Assembly: GCA_002724215.1 (NCBI GenBank)
Contig: PBOD01000089.1
Location: 30,661-64,353, forward strand
From: Gemmatimonadota bacterium
GTDB lineage: Bacteria; Latescibacterota; UBA2968; UBA8231
Reading direction: 5' to 3'
Length of the DNA stretch: 33,693 nt
In this document: positions 8,201 through 16,522 of the stretch, one piece after another
Layout of the letters: the number at the start of each line of letters is the position of its first letter
Numbering within the stretch: position 1 is the stretch's first letter
Made by a program: the position numbers and the translations under genes
The notes under the pieces: generated by a model
What the model was told of the DNA's origin: nothing
The model's database searches: none
Seen by the model: the letters and a program-made list of their open reading frames with translations, nothing else

Positions 8201-8221
8201 CCGCGATGAGCGGTTTTTTTT
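8201..8221 (+). terminator. Terminator-like hairpin with T-run, plus strand
   Basis: CCGC (8201-8204), a five-base loop and GCGG (8210-8213) are followed by eight T. The stem is short, so efficiency is doubtful. A second CCGC-GTA-GCGG hairpin with partly pairing flanks lies just before it (about 8165-8192). Together with the small frames at 7974-8145 it suggests a short plus-strand transcript of about 250-300 bases. Confidence 0.4.
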
Positions 8222-8487
8222 CGCGACCCATTTGCTCCATCGAATTGACCAAGCTGTACGAGCTATTCTGCACCATGGGCGTGGCGCCGTGGGTCGGGCT
8301 ATAGCGCCGCTCGTCAGATCCCGATCAGCCCCCATTCCCGCACGGGATGGGATTCCACCGCACAGACGATACATGGCCGCGATCCCGCTACCGGGACGGG
8401 TTCGAAAAAAACAGTTCAATCGCCTCGGCCAGGTTGCCAGATGTCGAAGTGCCGCGATAAGGGCGATGGGGGCGATGTCGTGGTCAT

Positions 8488-9471
8488 TCAACCTTCCTTA
8501 CCGCAAACCGCCACCCCGATATGGCGGTAGATCCCATCGCTATCGACCCTGACTGCGCCATCGCCAGCGCCGTAGAGATTGCCCATATCGCGCGCTGAGT
8601 AGTAGAGTAAATAGCGGTCGCCGTCATCGAGAACACAGGGCGTCGAGGTATAGCGGCCGTCGAAGCAGTCAGGATCGCGCGCGGCTGGGAAAGCCGATTC
8701 GCCGAAGTGGTGCGTCCACTGGATCCCATCGGCTGAGGTCGAGGTATAGAGCTCGAAGATCCCGCCCTCGATATGACAACCGTACCACATCGTATGGACG
8801 CCGTCGTTGTCGACGACATGAGGATAGACGATGCTCCGGTGGGTCTCCGTCGCCACTACCGCCGGCTCCTCGTCGCGGGTCCAATTTATCCCATCACTGG
8901 CGGTGAAGCGGTAGATGTGCCGCGCCATGGCGCGGAAGTCATCGTCGACAGCCGGCGAGGAATTCATCCACATGCGATAGCGGCCGGGTCCATCCTTGAG
9001 TACGCAAGGGCGGCGGCCACTGGGATAGAGCGGTTCGGGGCGGATATCCCAGCACAAGCCGTCCGGGCTGGTGGCATAACCGAGCATCTGCCGCACGACG
9101 GGCGGATCGCCTGTGCCGCTGCGCTCGCTCATCACAAACCACATCTTGTACAGGTCCTCGTCCGCATCGAATAGCACGTGCGGCGTCTGCCAGGCCCTGC
9201 CGTGCGGGGTCTCGCCGGTGCGCAGGATCGGGTTGTCGGGATGCGGCGTCCAGCGCAGGCCATCGGTCGACTCGGCGTAGCCCAACTCCATGCGATTGTC
9301 GCGCGTCTGGCTGGCATTGCCCAAAAACCACATCTTGTAGACGCCGTCGACGCGCACTACCGTGGGATTATAGAGCGTGACCCGACACCAGGACTGCGCG
9401 ATGGTCATCGCCGATAGCGCGGGCTGGTCCGCGCGCCGCCAGGACAATCTGTTGAGGAATAAATCAGCCAT
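8488..9471 (-). CDS. Beta-propeller glycosidase-like protein (GH43/GH32/GH130-type fold)
   Basis: The sequence carries four repeats of an S-x-DG-x-x-W turn (STDGLRW, SPDGLCW, ASDGINW, SADGIQW), each after a YKMWF/YRMWM-type strand and often followed by NPIL-like segments. This is the pattern of five-bladed propeller glycosidases and glycoside phosphorylases. About 327 residues fits. There is no signal peptide, so it would be cytoplasmic. The acidic catalytic residues cannot be assigned with certainty, so hydrolase, phosphorylase or non-catalytic function are all open. I chose ATG 9471; a GTG at 9480 in frame is also possible and neither has a clear ribosome site. It is divergent from the sugar isomerase gene. 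Confidence 0.7.
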   Translation of the reverse strand: MADLFLNRLSWRRADQPALSAMTIAQSWCRVTLYNPTVVRVDGVYKMWFLGNASQTRDNRMELGYAESTDGLRWTPHPDNPILRTGETPHGRAWQTPHVLFDADEDLYKMWFVMSERSGTGDPPVVRQMLGYATSPDGLCWDIRPEPLYPSGRRPCVLKDGPGRYRMWMNSSPAVDDDFRAMARHIYRFTASDGINWTRDEEPAVVATETHRSIVYPHVVDNDGVHTMWYGCHIEGGIFELYTSTSADGIQWTHHFGESAFPAARDPDCFDGRYTSTPCVLDDGDRYLLYYSARDMGNLYGAGDGAVRVDSDGIYRHIGVAVCGKEG

Positions 9472-9572
9472 AATACCCACGAGATAGTCTGCGTCGGCGC
9501 GGTGGCCCTTGTCAAATCGATCTCGCGCCCCACATTATATCTTGCGCCCGATCACCAGAATGGGAGGACCTT

Positions 9573-10442
9573 ATGCGCTTCGGAATGTGCGGCGCTTTTT
9601 TGCCGGGCAATATGGACAACTTCACCCCCGAGATTGCCGAACGGGTCAAATCGCTCGGCTTCTCTGGCGTCTTCACCCGCTTTTCCCAGAACGACCCCTT
9701 CGACACCAGCCCCGCCCAATGCCACCGCCTGCGCGACCTGCTCGCCGACCAAGGCCTGCACCTCTACCAAGTCACCGGCTATTGGCAACCGCTGATGTCC
9801 CCCGACGAGAGCTTGCGCCGCGAGGCCGTGCGCACCCTGCAAGCCGCCGTGCGCATCGCCCACCAGCTCGGCGCCCGCGGCATCGACACCGGCCCCGGCT
9901 CGATGAGCCCCGACGGCCCCTGGATGCCCCACGGCGACAATTGGAATCCCGAGGTCAAGGACCAGCTGATCAAATCGCTGCGCGAATGCGCCCAGACGGC
10001 AGAAGACCACGGCATCTACATCAGCCTCGAAGGCCACCAGGTCGTGGTCCTCGACAACGCCGAAACCACCCGCGAGGTCCTCGACGCCGTCGACTCACAC
10101 TGGGTCCGCAGCGACCTCGACCCGGCCAACTGGATCACCCTCAAGACCGTCTTCGACACCGGCACCGCCATCGACGAAATGTTCGACACTCTGGGCGACC
10201 ACATCGTCAGCGGCCACGCCAAGGACATCTCCATCAACCCCTCGCACATCATCCACATGCCCACCAACGCCCCGGGCACCGGCCAGCTCGACTTCGCAAC
10301 CTATATTCGCCGTCTGGAAGCCCTCGATCCCACCTATCCGCTCATCGTCGAGGGCGCCAGCGCCGAGCAGTTGCCCGCCACCAGCCAGTTCCTCCACCAG
10401 ACCGCCGCCGACCTCGGCATCGCAGTGCTCGACAAGCCATGA
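9573..10442 (+). CDS. Sugar phosphate isomerase/epimerase-like TIM barrel (xylose-isomerase-like)
   Basis: The 289-residue protein matches the AP-endonuclease-2/xylose-isomerase-like barrel: MRFGMCGAFLPG at strand 1 and the metal ligands expected for the family at SLEGH (Glu153), SDLDP (Asp181 or Asp183), SGHAKD (His215) and IVEG (Glu260). Relatives include IolE/IolI-type inosose enzymes and ketose 3-epimerases; the substrate is unknown. GGGAGG lies before the ATG. Its TGA overlaps the ATG of the SET-domain gene (ATGA), so the two are translationally coupled. It is divergent from the propeller gene on the left, with about 100 bases between, which suggests shared control. Confidence 0.85.
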   Translation: MRFGMCGAFLPGNMDNFTPEIAERVKSLGFSGVFTRFSQNDPFDTSPAQCHRLRDLLADQGLHLYQVTGYWQPLMSPDESLRREAVRTLQAAVRIAHQLGARGIDTGPGSMSPDGPWMPHGDNWNPEVKDQLIKSLRECAQTAEDHGIYISLEGHQVVVLDNAETTREVLDAVDSHWVRSDLDPANWITLKTVFDTGTAIDEMFDTLGDHIVSGHAKDISINPSHIIHMPTNAPGTGQLDFATYIRRLEALDPTYPLIVEGASAEQLPATSQFLHQTAADLGIAVLDKP

Positions 10443-10822
10443 CCGAAATCAAATCCTCGCCCCACATCGGCCGCAGTGCCCGCGGTGTCTTCGCCCGCCG
10501 CACCTTTCACCCGGGCGATGTCATCGAAATCGCCCCGGTCATCCTCATTCCCAATACCCAAAGAGCGCTAATTAGGCAGACGGTTTTGGAAAACTACGTC
10601 TTCGACTGGGGGGGCGGCTCTACGGCCGTGGCCCTGGGCTACGGCTCGCTCTACAACCACGCCTACGATCCCAACGCCCACTACTGCCAAGATATCGACA
10701 GGAAAACCCTGGAATTTTCCGCCATCCGCGATATCGCCGCGGGTGATGAGATCACCGTTAACTACAACGGCAGCTCCGAATCCTCGCTGCCCATGTGGTT
10801 CGAAGTCAAAGACCGCGACTAA
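10439..10822 (+). CDS. SET-domain protein
   Basis: The 127-residue product is essentially one SET domain. After a GRSARGVFARRTFHPGDVIE opening come the SAM-binding and pseudoknot motifs NHAYDPNA (residues 73-80, the NHxxxPN signature) and AGDEITVNYN (101-110, with the catalytic-type Tyr109). SET domains transfer methyl groups to lysine, though bacterial free-standing ones have few known substrates. Its start overlaps the stop of the sugar isomerase gene by four bases. Its stop overlaps the stop of the converging aldolase gene by two bases. There are no post-SET cysteines. Assignment to the family is strong; the target is unknown. Confidence 0.85.
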   Translation: MTEIKSSPHIGRSARGVFARRTFHPGDVIEIAPVILIPNTQRALIRQTVLENYVFDWGGGSTAVALGYGSLYNHAYDPNAHYCQDIDRKTLEFSAIRDIAAGDEITVNYNGSSESSLPMWFEVKDRD

Positions 10823-11577
10823 GCATCCTTCGTCACCGCGTCCAGTTCCGCCAGCTTTTGCTGCAGGAAATTGATCGGCTCGGCGATACACAAAAAGTGA
10901 AAGCCCTCCGCCACCAGCGTTGGCCCGTCCCCGATCCGCCACATGGTCTTACCGGCTTTGACGCCGGCGGTTTTTATCGCGGCGACCGCGTCGCGCATCT
11001 GGGCGTGGTCCATATCGAAGCACACGCCCAGATCCGCCGATAGATCGTAGGGTCCGATGGCAATCGCAGTGGTCAACTCGTGCGCGGCGATGGTCTCGAC
11101 ATTAGCCAGCCCCGCGCGCGTCTCGATCTGCGGCAGCACGATAAAGTCGTCTTCCACCTCTTCTTGCCAGCGGTCGTAGTGAAAACTCGACACCCAGGCA
11201 TTGCCCGGGCCGCCGGGACGCCGGCGGCCCCGCGGCGGCATATAGATGGCGTCGCGCACCCGGTCCAATTCTTCCGCCGACTCGATCCCCGGCAGCAAAA
11301 ATCCGCACGGCCCGCGGTCGATCGCCTGGCGAATCGTCGCATAGGCGCAATCTATGGGCCGCACGATCACCGGAAAATCTACCATCCGGCCCAGGGCGCA
11401 GACCTCGGCCACCAGTTTGTCGTCGTGGACCCCGTGCTCTTGGTCGATGATCAAATAGTCGAGACCGGAACGCATCAAGCACTCGACCAACCCCGGCCAC
11501 AGCAGATCGGTCGCCAGCGCGCCGGTGGTAATTTGGCCGGCGGCGACTTTATCTTTGAGCAATTTCGCGGCTTTCAT
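10819..11577 (-). CDS. HpcH/HpaI-family aldolase (2-keto-3-deoxy acid aldolase)
   Basis: 252 residues, the usual length for class II HpcH/HpaI aldolases. The signature DQEHG (Asp45, Glu47, His48), the substrate Arg in VIVRP (Arg73), and the metal ligands in LPQIETRAG (Glu152) and IGPYDLS (Asp178) are all present. Such enzymes cleave 2-keto-3-deoxy sugar acids to pyruvate or a related keto acid and an aldehyde. GGAGGAG precedes the ATG. It is the last gene of the minus-strand cluster running from 18633, right after the MFS transporter, which fits the terminal step of a sugar-acid route. The exact substrate is unknown. Confidence 0.9.
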   Translation of the reverse strand: MKAAKLLKDKVAAGQITTGALATDLLWPGLVECLMRSGLDYLIIDQEHGVHDDKLVAEVCALGRMVDFPVIVRPIDCAYATIRQAIDRGPCGFLLPGIESAEELDRVRDAIYMPPRGRRRPGGPGNAWVSSFHYDRWQEEVEDDFIVLPQIETRAGLANVETIAAHELTTAIAIGPYDLSADLGVCFDMDHAQMRDAVAAIKTAGVKAGKTMWRIGDGPTLVAEGFHFLCIAEPINFLQQKLAELDAVTKDA

Positions 11578-11598
11578 ATTTCTCCTCCAGATGTGAAA

Positions 11599-12831
11599 TT
11601 ACGCGCGGCGATCGGGGGGCGGTGTCGCCCCCGGCGCCAGCAGCGCCAGCGCTGCCGCCAATCCCGCGCATCCCCATAGCACTTGCTGGAACCCGCCGAA
11701 AAAATCAAAGGCCGCGCCCATGATAAACGGCCCGACCCCCGACGACGCCACCCCGATCGTCGATACCGAGCCGCGGATCTTGCCCAGGTGCCGGCGCCCG
11801 TAGTAGCGCACCCACATCGTCTCGCCTACCGATACCAACAGACTGCTGCCCAAGGCCGAAAAGATCGGGAAGACCAGCGGCAGCCACACCGGGTCCAGTT
11901 CGTTGAGCGCTACCAGCCCCAGACACTGGGCAACCAGCGCCACCGACAACAGGAGATTCAGTCGGAAGCGATCGGCCAACACGCCGGCTAAAAAGCGCCC
12001 TCCCGCCATCACCACGGCGTAAACCGAAAACATCTTCGCCACCGCCGCCGCATCTAGCCCGCGCCCGGCAAAGATCGACACGATGTGGAATTGCACCCCC
12101 GTGCCACTCATCGACCACGAAGCCATGCAGCAGACCGCGATCCAGTAGCTGCGCGCGCGAAAGACCTCGCGCAGCGTATAGCCCGGATCCTCGACCTGGA
12201 CGGGCGTTTGGCCGTCGCCGACCCAGCCGCCATCGGGCACTTGCCCCATATCCTCGGGCCGGTTGCGGAAGACGAAGACCAACAGCGGGAAGACCAGCAG
12301 CCAGACCAAACCGCCCAAAATTGCATAGGCCCCGCGCCAGCCATAGGCCTCGATCAACGCGATGCTCAGCGCCGGAATGCCGCCGATGGCTACGGCGAGT
12401 CCCACACTAGCCATGCCGCTAGCGGTGCCCAGGCGCTTGTTGAACCACATCGCCAGCGCGTTGCGCGCCATCATGCTCATCGCACCCTGGCCCAACAGTC
12501 GCAAAAAAAAGAACGCCATAAACAGCGTCACCAGCCCCGACACCTGCGTCATACCCAGGCAGGTAATACCGAACAGAAAAACTACTCCAAACAATACGCG
12601 GCGCGGACCGTAGCGGTCCATCAGCGCCCCGACATAGGTCAGCGGCAGCGATGCCAGTATCGTGCCCAGAGCATAGGCTCCGCTCAACTCGCTGTTCGAC
12701 AGCGAGAGCGCCTCGCGCAAATAGGGATTAAAGACGGCGATACCGTAGGTCTGGCCCGGCGAGGTGCAGATGCTGATCAGCGTCACCACCGGTAGCATCA
12801 CCCAGCCGTAAAAGAAGGGCAGGCGGCTCAT
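11599..12831 (-). CDS. MFS transporter (monocarboxylate/oxalate-formate-antiporter-like)
   Basis: The 410-residue protein is strongly hydrophobic throughout, with about 12 membrane segments. It has the loop 2-3 motif GALMDRYGPRR (69-79) of the major facilitator family and an N-terminal FYGWVMLPVVTL helix typical of the monocarboxylate/OFA branch. It probably carries an organic or sugar acid across the inner membrane. It is the only complete transporter in the window. It lies 21 bases before the aldolase gene and about 40 after the binding-protein gene in the same cluster, so the transported acid may be the cluster's substrate. Confidence 0.85.
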   Translation of the reverse strand: MSRLPFFYGWVMLPVVTLISICTSPGQTYGIAVFNPYLREALSLSNSELSGAYALGTILASLPLTYVGALMDRYGPRRVLFGVVFLFGITCLGMTQVSGLVTLFMAFFFLRLLGQGAMSMMARNALAMWFNKRLGTASGMASVGLAVAIGGIPALSIALIEAYGWRGAYAILGGLVWLLVFPLLVFVFRNRPEDMGQVPDGGWVGDGQTPVQVEDPGYTLREVFRARSYWIAVCCMASWSMSGTGVQFHIVSIFAGRGLDAAAVAKMFSVYAVVMAGGRFLAGVLADRFRLNLLLSVALVAQCLGLVALNELDPVWLPLVFPIFSALGSSLLVSVGETMWVRYYGRRHLGKIRGSVSTIGVASSGVGPFIMGAAFDFFGGFQQVLWGCAGLAAALALLAPGATPPPDRRA

Positions 12832-12874
12832 GCAGGCCCCCTGCCCGTGGAATCCGTCGCTATCATCCGCGAGG

Positions 12875-13603
12875 CTACGCCGGCGGCGCCACTGTCAACC
12901 GCCCCTCCACCCCATGCCTGGCAATGAGTTCCGCCACCAGTCCGCTGGCCTTGGCCTCTTCGACGAATTCGCGCAAAAACGCCGCGGCGGCCGGGCGGGC
13001 GGGCTTGGTGCCGATGGCCTGCTGCACTGCAGTAAACTGCCCGTCGAGGATCCGCGCCCCGGGCAACTTCTCGACATCCTGGATCAGTTGCGGCCGCAAC
13101 CCCGCCAGCGCGTCCAGGCCTTGCTCGACGAAGGCGTCGAAAGCCTGTTGGGCACCATCGACCCTAACCAGCTCAGCGTGTTGCGCGTTGCCGCACAGCC
13201 ACAGCCCGTAGGCGCTGCGTTCGTAAACCGCGATGCGCCGGCCCGCGCTGTCTACCGCATCAACCGACTGGATTGCCGAGCCCTCGGGCACCAGGTAGGT
13301 CGCCTCGATCTCGGCATAGGCAGCGGTGAAGGTGATGGTCTGGGCCCGCGAAGGCTCAGCGCCGATATTCCCGATATCCCACACATCCTCGACCGCCGCG
13401 TCGGCCAATTCGCCCGGCGTGGCATAGGTGATGTACTCGACGCCGACGCCCAAGCGGTCGGCTACCGCCCGGGCCATATCTGGCGAGACGCCCACCGGGT
13501 CGCCAGCGGCGGTCTTGTCGGTGACCAGCAGGAAGTTCGAAAGGTTGATGGCGGCGCGCAGCACGCCGGTGGGAGCGAGTTCGTCGCGGATGTGTTCGGT
13601 CAT
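12875..13603 (-). CDS. Family 3 solute-binding-like protein without signal peptide
   Basis: The fold signature of amino-acid-type (SBP_bac_3) binding proteins is clear: LRAAINLSNFLLV, GVSPDMARAVADRLGVGVEYITY and a WDIGNIGAEPSRAQTITFTAAY hinge segment. The N-terminus (MTEHIRDELAPTGVLRAAIN) is hydrophilic with no signal peptide or lipobox, and the ATG has AGAGGAAAACC before it, so the product should stay in the cytoplasm. No ABC permease or ATPase lies nearby. At 242 residues it is near the mature domain length. It may be a cytoplasmic sensor or an enzyme of the same fold. It sits between the dehydrogenase and MFS genes. Confidence 0.75.
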   Translation of the reverse strand: MTEHIRDELAPTGVLRAAINLSNFLLVTDKTAAGDPVGVSPDMARAVADRLGVGVEYITYATPGELADAAVEDVWDIGNIGAEPSRAQTITFTAAYAEIEATYLVPEGSAIQSVDAVDSAGRRIAVYERSAYGLWLCGNAQHAELVRVDGAQQAFDAFVEQGLDALAGLRPQLIQDVEKLPGARILDGQFTAVQQAIGTKPARPAAAAFLREFVEEAKASGLVAELIARHGVEGRLTVAPPA

Positions 13604-13668
13604 GGTTTTCCTCTGTGAAGGGAGAGTCGATACAATAAAATCACCACGCGCACTACGCGGTCAAGAGA

Positions 13669-14550
13669 TTATCCAGACCCCGGCCGCCGCAGTTGGCGAA
13701 TCACCGCGGCGTTGTCGAGATCCCCGTCGCCGGCAGCGACCGCGGCGGCGAGCAATTCGCGGTGCGCCGCGCTCAGCGGCAATTCTTGCCCGGCTTTGCG
13801 GGCGCAGGCGAGGATTAGCTCCACGTCCTTGTGGTGCTGCCGCAGCCGCGCCACCGGCGCGAAGTCGCCGTCGAGCATCTTGCGGCCCTTGCTGTCCATC
13901 GCCGCCGAATAGGCCGGCGAATCTTTCAGCACCGCCAGCAAAGATTCCAGGTCCAGCCCCAACCGCTCGGCAAAGACCAGCCCCTCGGCCAGCGCCAGGC
14001 GGTTGAGGCCCAGCACCAGATTGCTCGCGAGTTTGGCGCGGCTGCCACTGCCGGCCGGCCCCAGATGGTAAACGCGGTCGCTAAAACACGCGAAGAGATC
14101 GCCGTTGTGCGCAAAGGCTTGTGCTGATCCTCCAACCATAAAGGTCCCGCCCCGCTGGCGGATCTGCGCGCTCGATCCGCTGATCGTCGCGTCGAGATAG
14201 GCGATGCCAGCGGCGGAGAGTTCTGCCGCCAGCGCGACAGTGTCTTCCGGATCGCCGGTGGTCGTGTCGATAATATGCGCGGGGCGTCCAGTGGCGGAGA
14301 GCAGTCCGTCGGCCCCCGCCGCCACCTCGCGCACGATCGCAGTGGTCATCAGCGACAAAATCACCCGCTCGCAGTGTTCGGCCACGGCCGCCGGCGTCTC
14401 CACCGCCGTAGCCCCGAGGCCGGAGAGCGCCGCGCTCTTGGCGGGATCGATATCGCAGCAGACCAGGCCATAGCCGCGCTGCAGCAGTTGCGCCCCCAGT
14501 GCCGAACCGACCAGGCCGACGCCGATCAAGCCGATCGCTTCAGCCGCCAT
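13669..14550 (-). CDS. 3-Hydroxyisobutyrate-dehydrogenase-like NAD(P) oxidoreductase
   Basis: The 293-residue product opens with the Rossmann motif IGLIGVGLVGSALG (6-19), then the DATISGSSAQIRQRGGTFMVGG substrate loop (120-141), and the catalytic lysine in GPAGSGSRAKLASN (Lys173). These are the marks of the beta-hydroxyacid dehydrogenase family, which includes tartronate semialdehyde reductase and 6-phosphogluconate-like enzymes. It would interconvert a beta-hydroxy acid and its semialdehyde. I use ATG 14550, where the Rossmann strand starts; it overlaps the 3' end of the preceding gene by 11 bases, implying coupling. The exact substrate is unknown; a semialdehyde from the aldolase in the same cluster would be logical. 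Confidence 0.88.
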   Translation of the reverse strand: MAAEAIGLIGVGLVGSALGAQLLQRGYGLVCCDIDPAKSAALSGLGATAVETPAAVAEHCERVILSLMTTAIVREVAAGADGLLSATGRPAHIIDTTTGDPEDTVALAAELSAAGIAYLDATISGSSAQIRQRGGTFMVGGSAQAFAHNGDLFACFSDRVYHLGPAGSGSRAKLASNLVLGLNRLALAEGLVFAERLGLDLESLLAVLKDSPAYSAAMDSKGRKMLDGDFAPVARLRQHHKDVELILACARKAGQELPLSAAHRELLAAAVAAGDGDLDNAAVIRQLRRPGSG

Positions 14551-15559
14551 CACGCACCTGCTGCAAGGGCACCCGCGCCAGATACAGATCGGCGGCGTCC
14601 TCGACCGTGTACGCCCCGGCGTATGCGTGCGCCGCGCGATGGAAGACCACCCACATCTCGTCGCCCTCGCGCGCCGCGGTAGCATACGAGCTGTCGTGGT
14701 TGCCCGCGAGCGAACTCAGCAGGCAGTAGGGCGCGAGCGCGCCGTTTGCGTATGTGTAGGCCATGGTCCCCTGGTCGAGCGGAGGGACCAGCGCCGACCG
14801 CGGCGCCGAAGCGGCGAGCGGCCGATCGCACGCGAAGACTCGCGAAAAGACGTAGATCACGCCGTCGAAAGTGTAGACCGCCTGCCCGGACAGATGCACC
14901 CCCGCCGACCGCTCGGCCCACCGGTCATAGGGCGGGTCCGCCTCCAGGATCGCACCGCCGACCCGGGTCTGATCGCGCAAAAAGGCCGTCAGGCGACCAT
15001 TATCGGCAAACAGCAGCGAGGTCTCGCTCTCGCCCCGGCCCTCGCGGATCGCGCTGATTTTGTCCCATCCCAGGCCGTCGTCCGATACCGCCAGGTGCAC
15101 GTGCCGGTAATCGTCGGCCCCCGGCCGGTGTACGCCCGCATACAACCGCCCGGCGAATTCGACCGGCTGCCACAGGATATACCCGTCGCGGTAGACCTTC
15201 TGCGGCGCACTCCAGGCCCGCCCATCGGCGCTAGAGCAAGCATAGACGGCAAAGAGCCCATCGGTCAGGGTATTGAAATACAACCACAGCCGATCTCCCA
15301 GAGCCACCAGCTGCGCATCGCGGTCGTCGCCGCCGGTATCGAAGCGCGCGACCTCCTCCCACGATCTCGCATCGGGCGAATCGAGCACCACCAGATCGCC
15401 GTCGCGGGACGTATGCCCAGTACCTTTGCGAAAGGCCAGTACATAACGCCCCCGCCATTGAGCAAACGCGGCGAAAGCATTGTGCCGCCCGTCGGCGACG
15501 ATGCGCTCGACGCTGTGCGGCTCGGCCGGCAGTGCGGCATGCGGATCGACCAGTGTCAC
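14540..15559 (-). CDS. Sialidase-like beta-propeller protein
   Basis: 339 residues with repeated propeller blades: SPDARSWEEV, SSADGRAWSAPQKV and SDDGLGWDKI turns, each after a hydrophobic strand such as RLWLYFN or VHLAV. This resembles the exo-sialidase/BNR and GH43-like propellers. A conserved-looking N-terminal FRKGTGHTSRDGD loop could include catalytic or sugar-binding Arg residues. There is no signal peptide. I use GTG 15559, preceded by AGGGG at six bases, nine bases after the aldo/keto reductase stop. It lies inside the oxidoreductase cluster, so it may act on an imported oligosaccharide; hydrolytic activity is not proven. Confidence 0.65.
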   Translation of the reverse strand: MTLVDPHAALPAEPHSVERIVADGRHNAFAAFAQWRGRYVLAFRKGTGHTSRDGDLVVLDSPDARSWEEVARFDTGGDDRDAQLVALGDRLWLYFNTLTDGLFAVYACSSADGRAWSAPQKVYRDGYILWQPVEFAGRLYAGVHRPGADDYRHVHLAVSDDGLGWDKISAIREGRGESETSLLFADNGRLTAFLRDQTRVGGAILEADPPYDRWAERSAGVHLSGQAVYTFDGVIYVFSRVFACDRPLAASAPRSALVPPLDQGTMAYTYANGALAPYCLLSSLAGNHDSSYATAAREGDEMWVVFHRAAHAYAGAYTVEDAADLYLARVPLQQVRDGG

Positions 15560-15568
15560 AATAGGCCC

Positions 15569-16522
15569 CTAGGCATAATCCGGCTTGTCCAAGCCCACCC
15601 CCGTCAGCGCCCCGAAAACCTCCTGTAAATGCGTCACATCCTCCGCCGGCAAGGGCGGCCGCAGAATCGACTCGACATTGGCCCGCACGTGGTGTGGATT
15701 GCCGGTCCCGAACAGCACCACATCCGCGCCCGGCACGTGCCGGCAGTAGCGATAGGCCGCGTCGATCACGCTCTCGGCCCCGCCCGCACCGACGAGAAAA
15801 CCGAGCGGATCGGCCCCGTCCACCTCCGCCGCCAAACGGCCCTCCGCCACCAGCTTTTGCACCACCTTTTGCAGCCGCCCCTCTGCGCTGAACAACACCC
15901 GTACCGCGAACATGATCAGCACGCCGATGCCCTTGTCGCGGGTTATCGGAAATATCATCCGCTCCGCCGACTGGTTGAGCATGTGGTGGGCGACCATCAC
16001 CACCTCGAAGCAATCCGCTGCGACCGCCCTGACCAGCGTCTCGTGGTCGGGATCGTCCGGCGGCACCTCGGTAATACCGAGGTGCTTAAACTTGCCCTTT
16101 TCCCGCTCGGCCTCCAGCGCCGGCACGATAGTCTCGAGCGCGTAGGCGTAGGCGCCCGGCGACACCCCGTGCAGGTGGAAAATATCGATGCAATCGATCC
16201 CCAGTAATTTCAGCGATCGGTCCAGATCCGCTACCACCTGCTGCGGAGGGAACACCCCGTCTCCATCCTCGACCGTGGCCTTGGTCGATAGCACCAGCCC
16301 GTCGCGGTCCCACCCCCGAATCCCCTCTCCCACCACCGCCTCGGTACCGTAGAGTGCCGCCGTGTCGATAAAGTTGACACCCAACTCCAGCGCCTGCCGC
16401 ACGATCGCCACCGCCTCGGCTGGAGATTTGCCCACACCCAGCCCCAGTCGGCTAAAGCCGCCGCAGCCCAGCCCCGCCACACCGACCCGCAGCCCGGTTT
16501 TCCCCAGCGTCGTAAACTCCAT
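15569..16522 (-). CDS. Aldo/keto reductase
   Basis: A 317-residue member of the aldo/keto reductase family. The catalytic tetrad is intact: Asp53 and Tyr58 in NFIDTAALYG, Lys81 in VLSTKATV and His118 in IFHLHGV. The N-terminus METTLGKTGL-like (MEFTTLGKTGLRV) and the GLGCGGFSRLG strand are typical. It would reduce or oxidise a sugar or other carbonyl compound with NADP(H). Its ATG overlaps the TAA of the preceding Gfo/Idh/MocA gene by one base, so they are translated together. The late region with LFGTGNPHHVRANVESI is the usual cofactor-binding stretch. Confidence 0.9.
   Translation of the reverse strand: MEFTTLGKTGLRVGVAGLGCGGFSRLGLGVGKSPAEAVAIVRQALELGVNFIDTAALYGTEAVVGEGIRGWDRDGLVLSTKATVEDGDGVFPPQQVVADLDRSLKLLGIDCIDIFHLHGVSPGAYAYALETIVPALEAEREKGKFKHLGITEVPPDDPDHETLVRAVAADCFEVVMVAHHMLNQSAERMIFPITRDKGIGVLIMFAVRVLFSAEGRLQKVVQKLVAEGRLAAEVDGADPLGFLVGAGGAESVIDAAYRYCRHVPGADVVLFGTGNPHHVRANVESILRPPLPAEDVTHLQEVFGALTGVGLDKPDYA

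Larger units (their letters stand above)
7432..8487. other. Gene-poor stretch with repeats and hairpins
   Basis: About 1 kb with no convincing conserved gene. It holds an inverted repeat upstream of the amidase (7541-7572), a minus-facing terminator hairpin (7918-7952), a second hairpin over a ribosome site (7955-7973), two overlapping small plus-strand frames (7974-8145), a plus-facing terminator-like element (8201-8221) and a short HicB-like tail on the minus strand near 8390-8455. A 208-codon minus-strand frame across it is rich in Arg and Trp and I take it to be spurious. Confidence 0.6.

Noticed and set aside
7865-8491. A 208-codon minus-strand frame in the gene-poor stretch
   Set aside because: Composition is rich in Arg, Trp and Ser with no family features, and it runs through the strong terminator hairpin at 7918-7952.
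9509-10822. A 437-codon plus-strand frame across the isomerase and SET-domain genes
   Set aside because: Its first 310 residues are Arg/Pro-rich shadow of the isomerase gene. Only the last 127 residues, from ATG 10439, are a true SET-domain protein.
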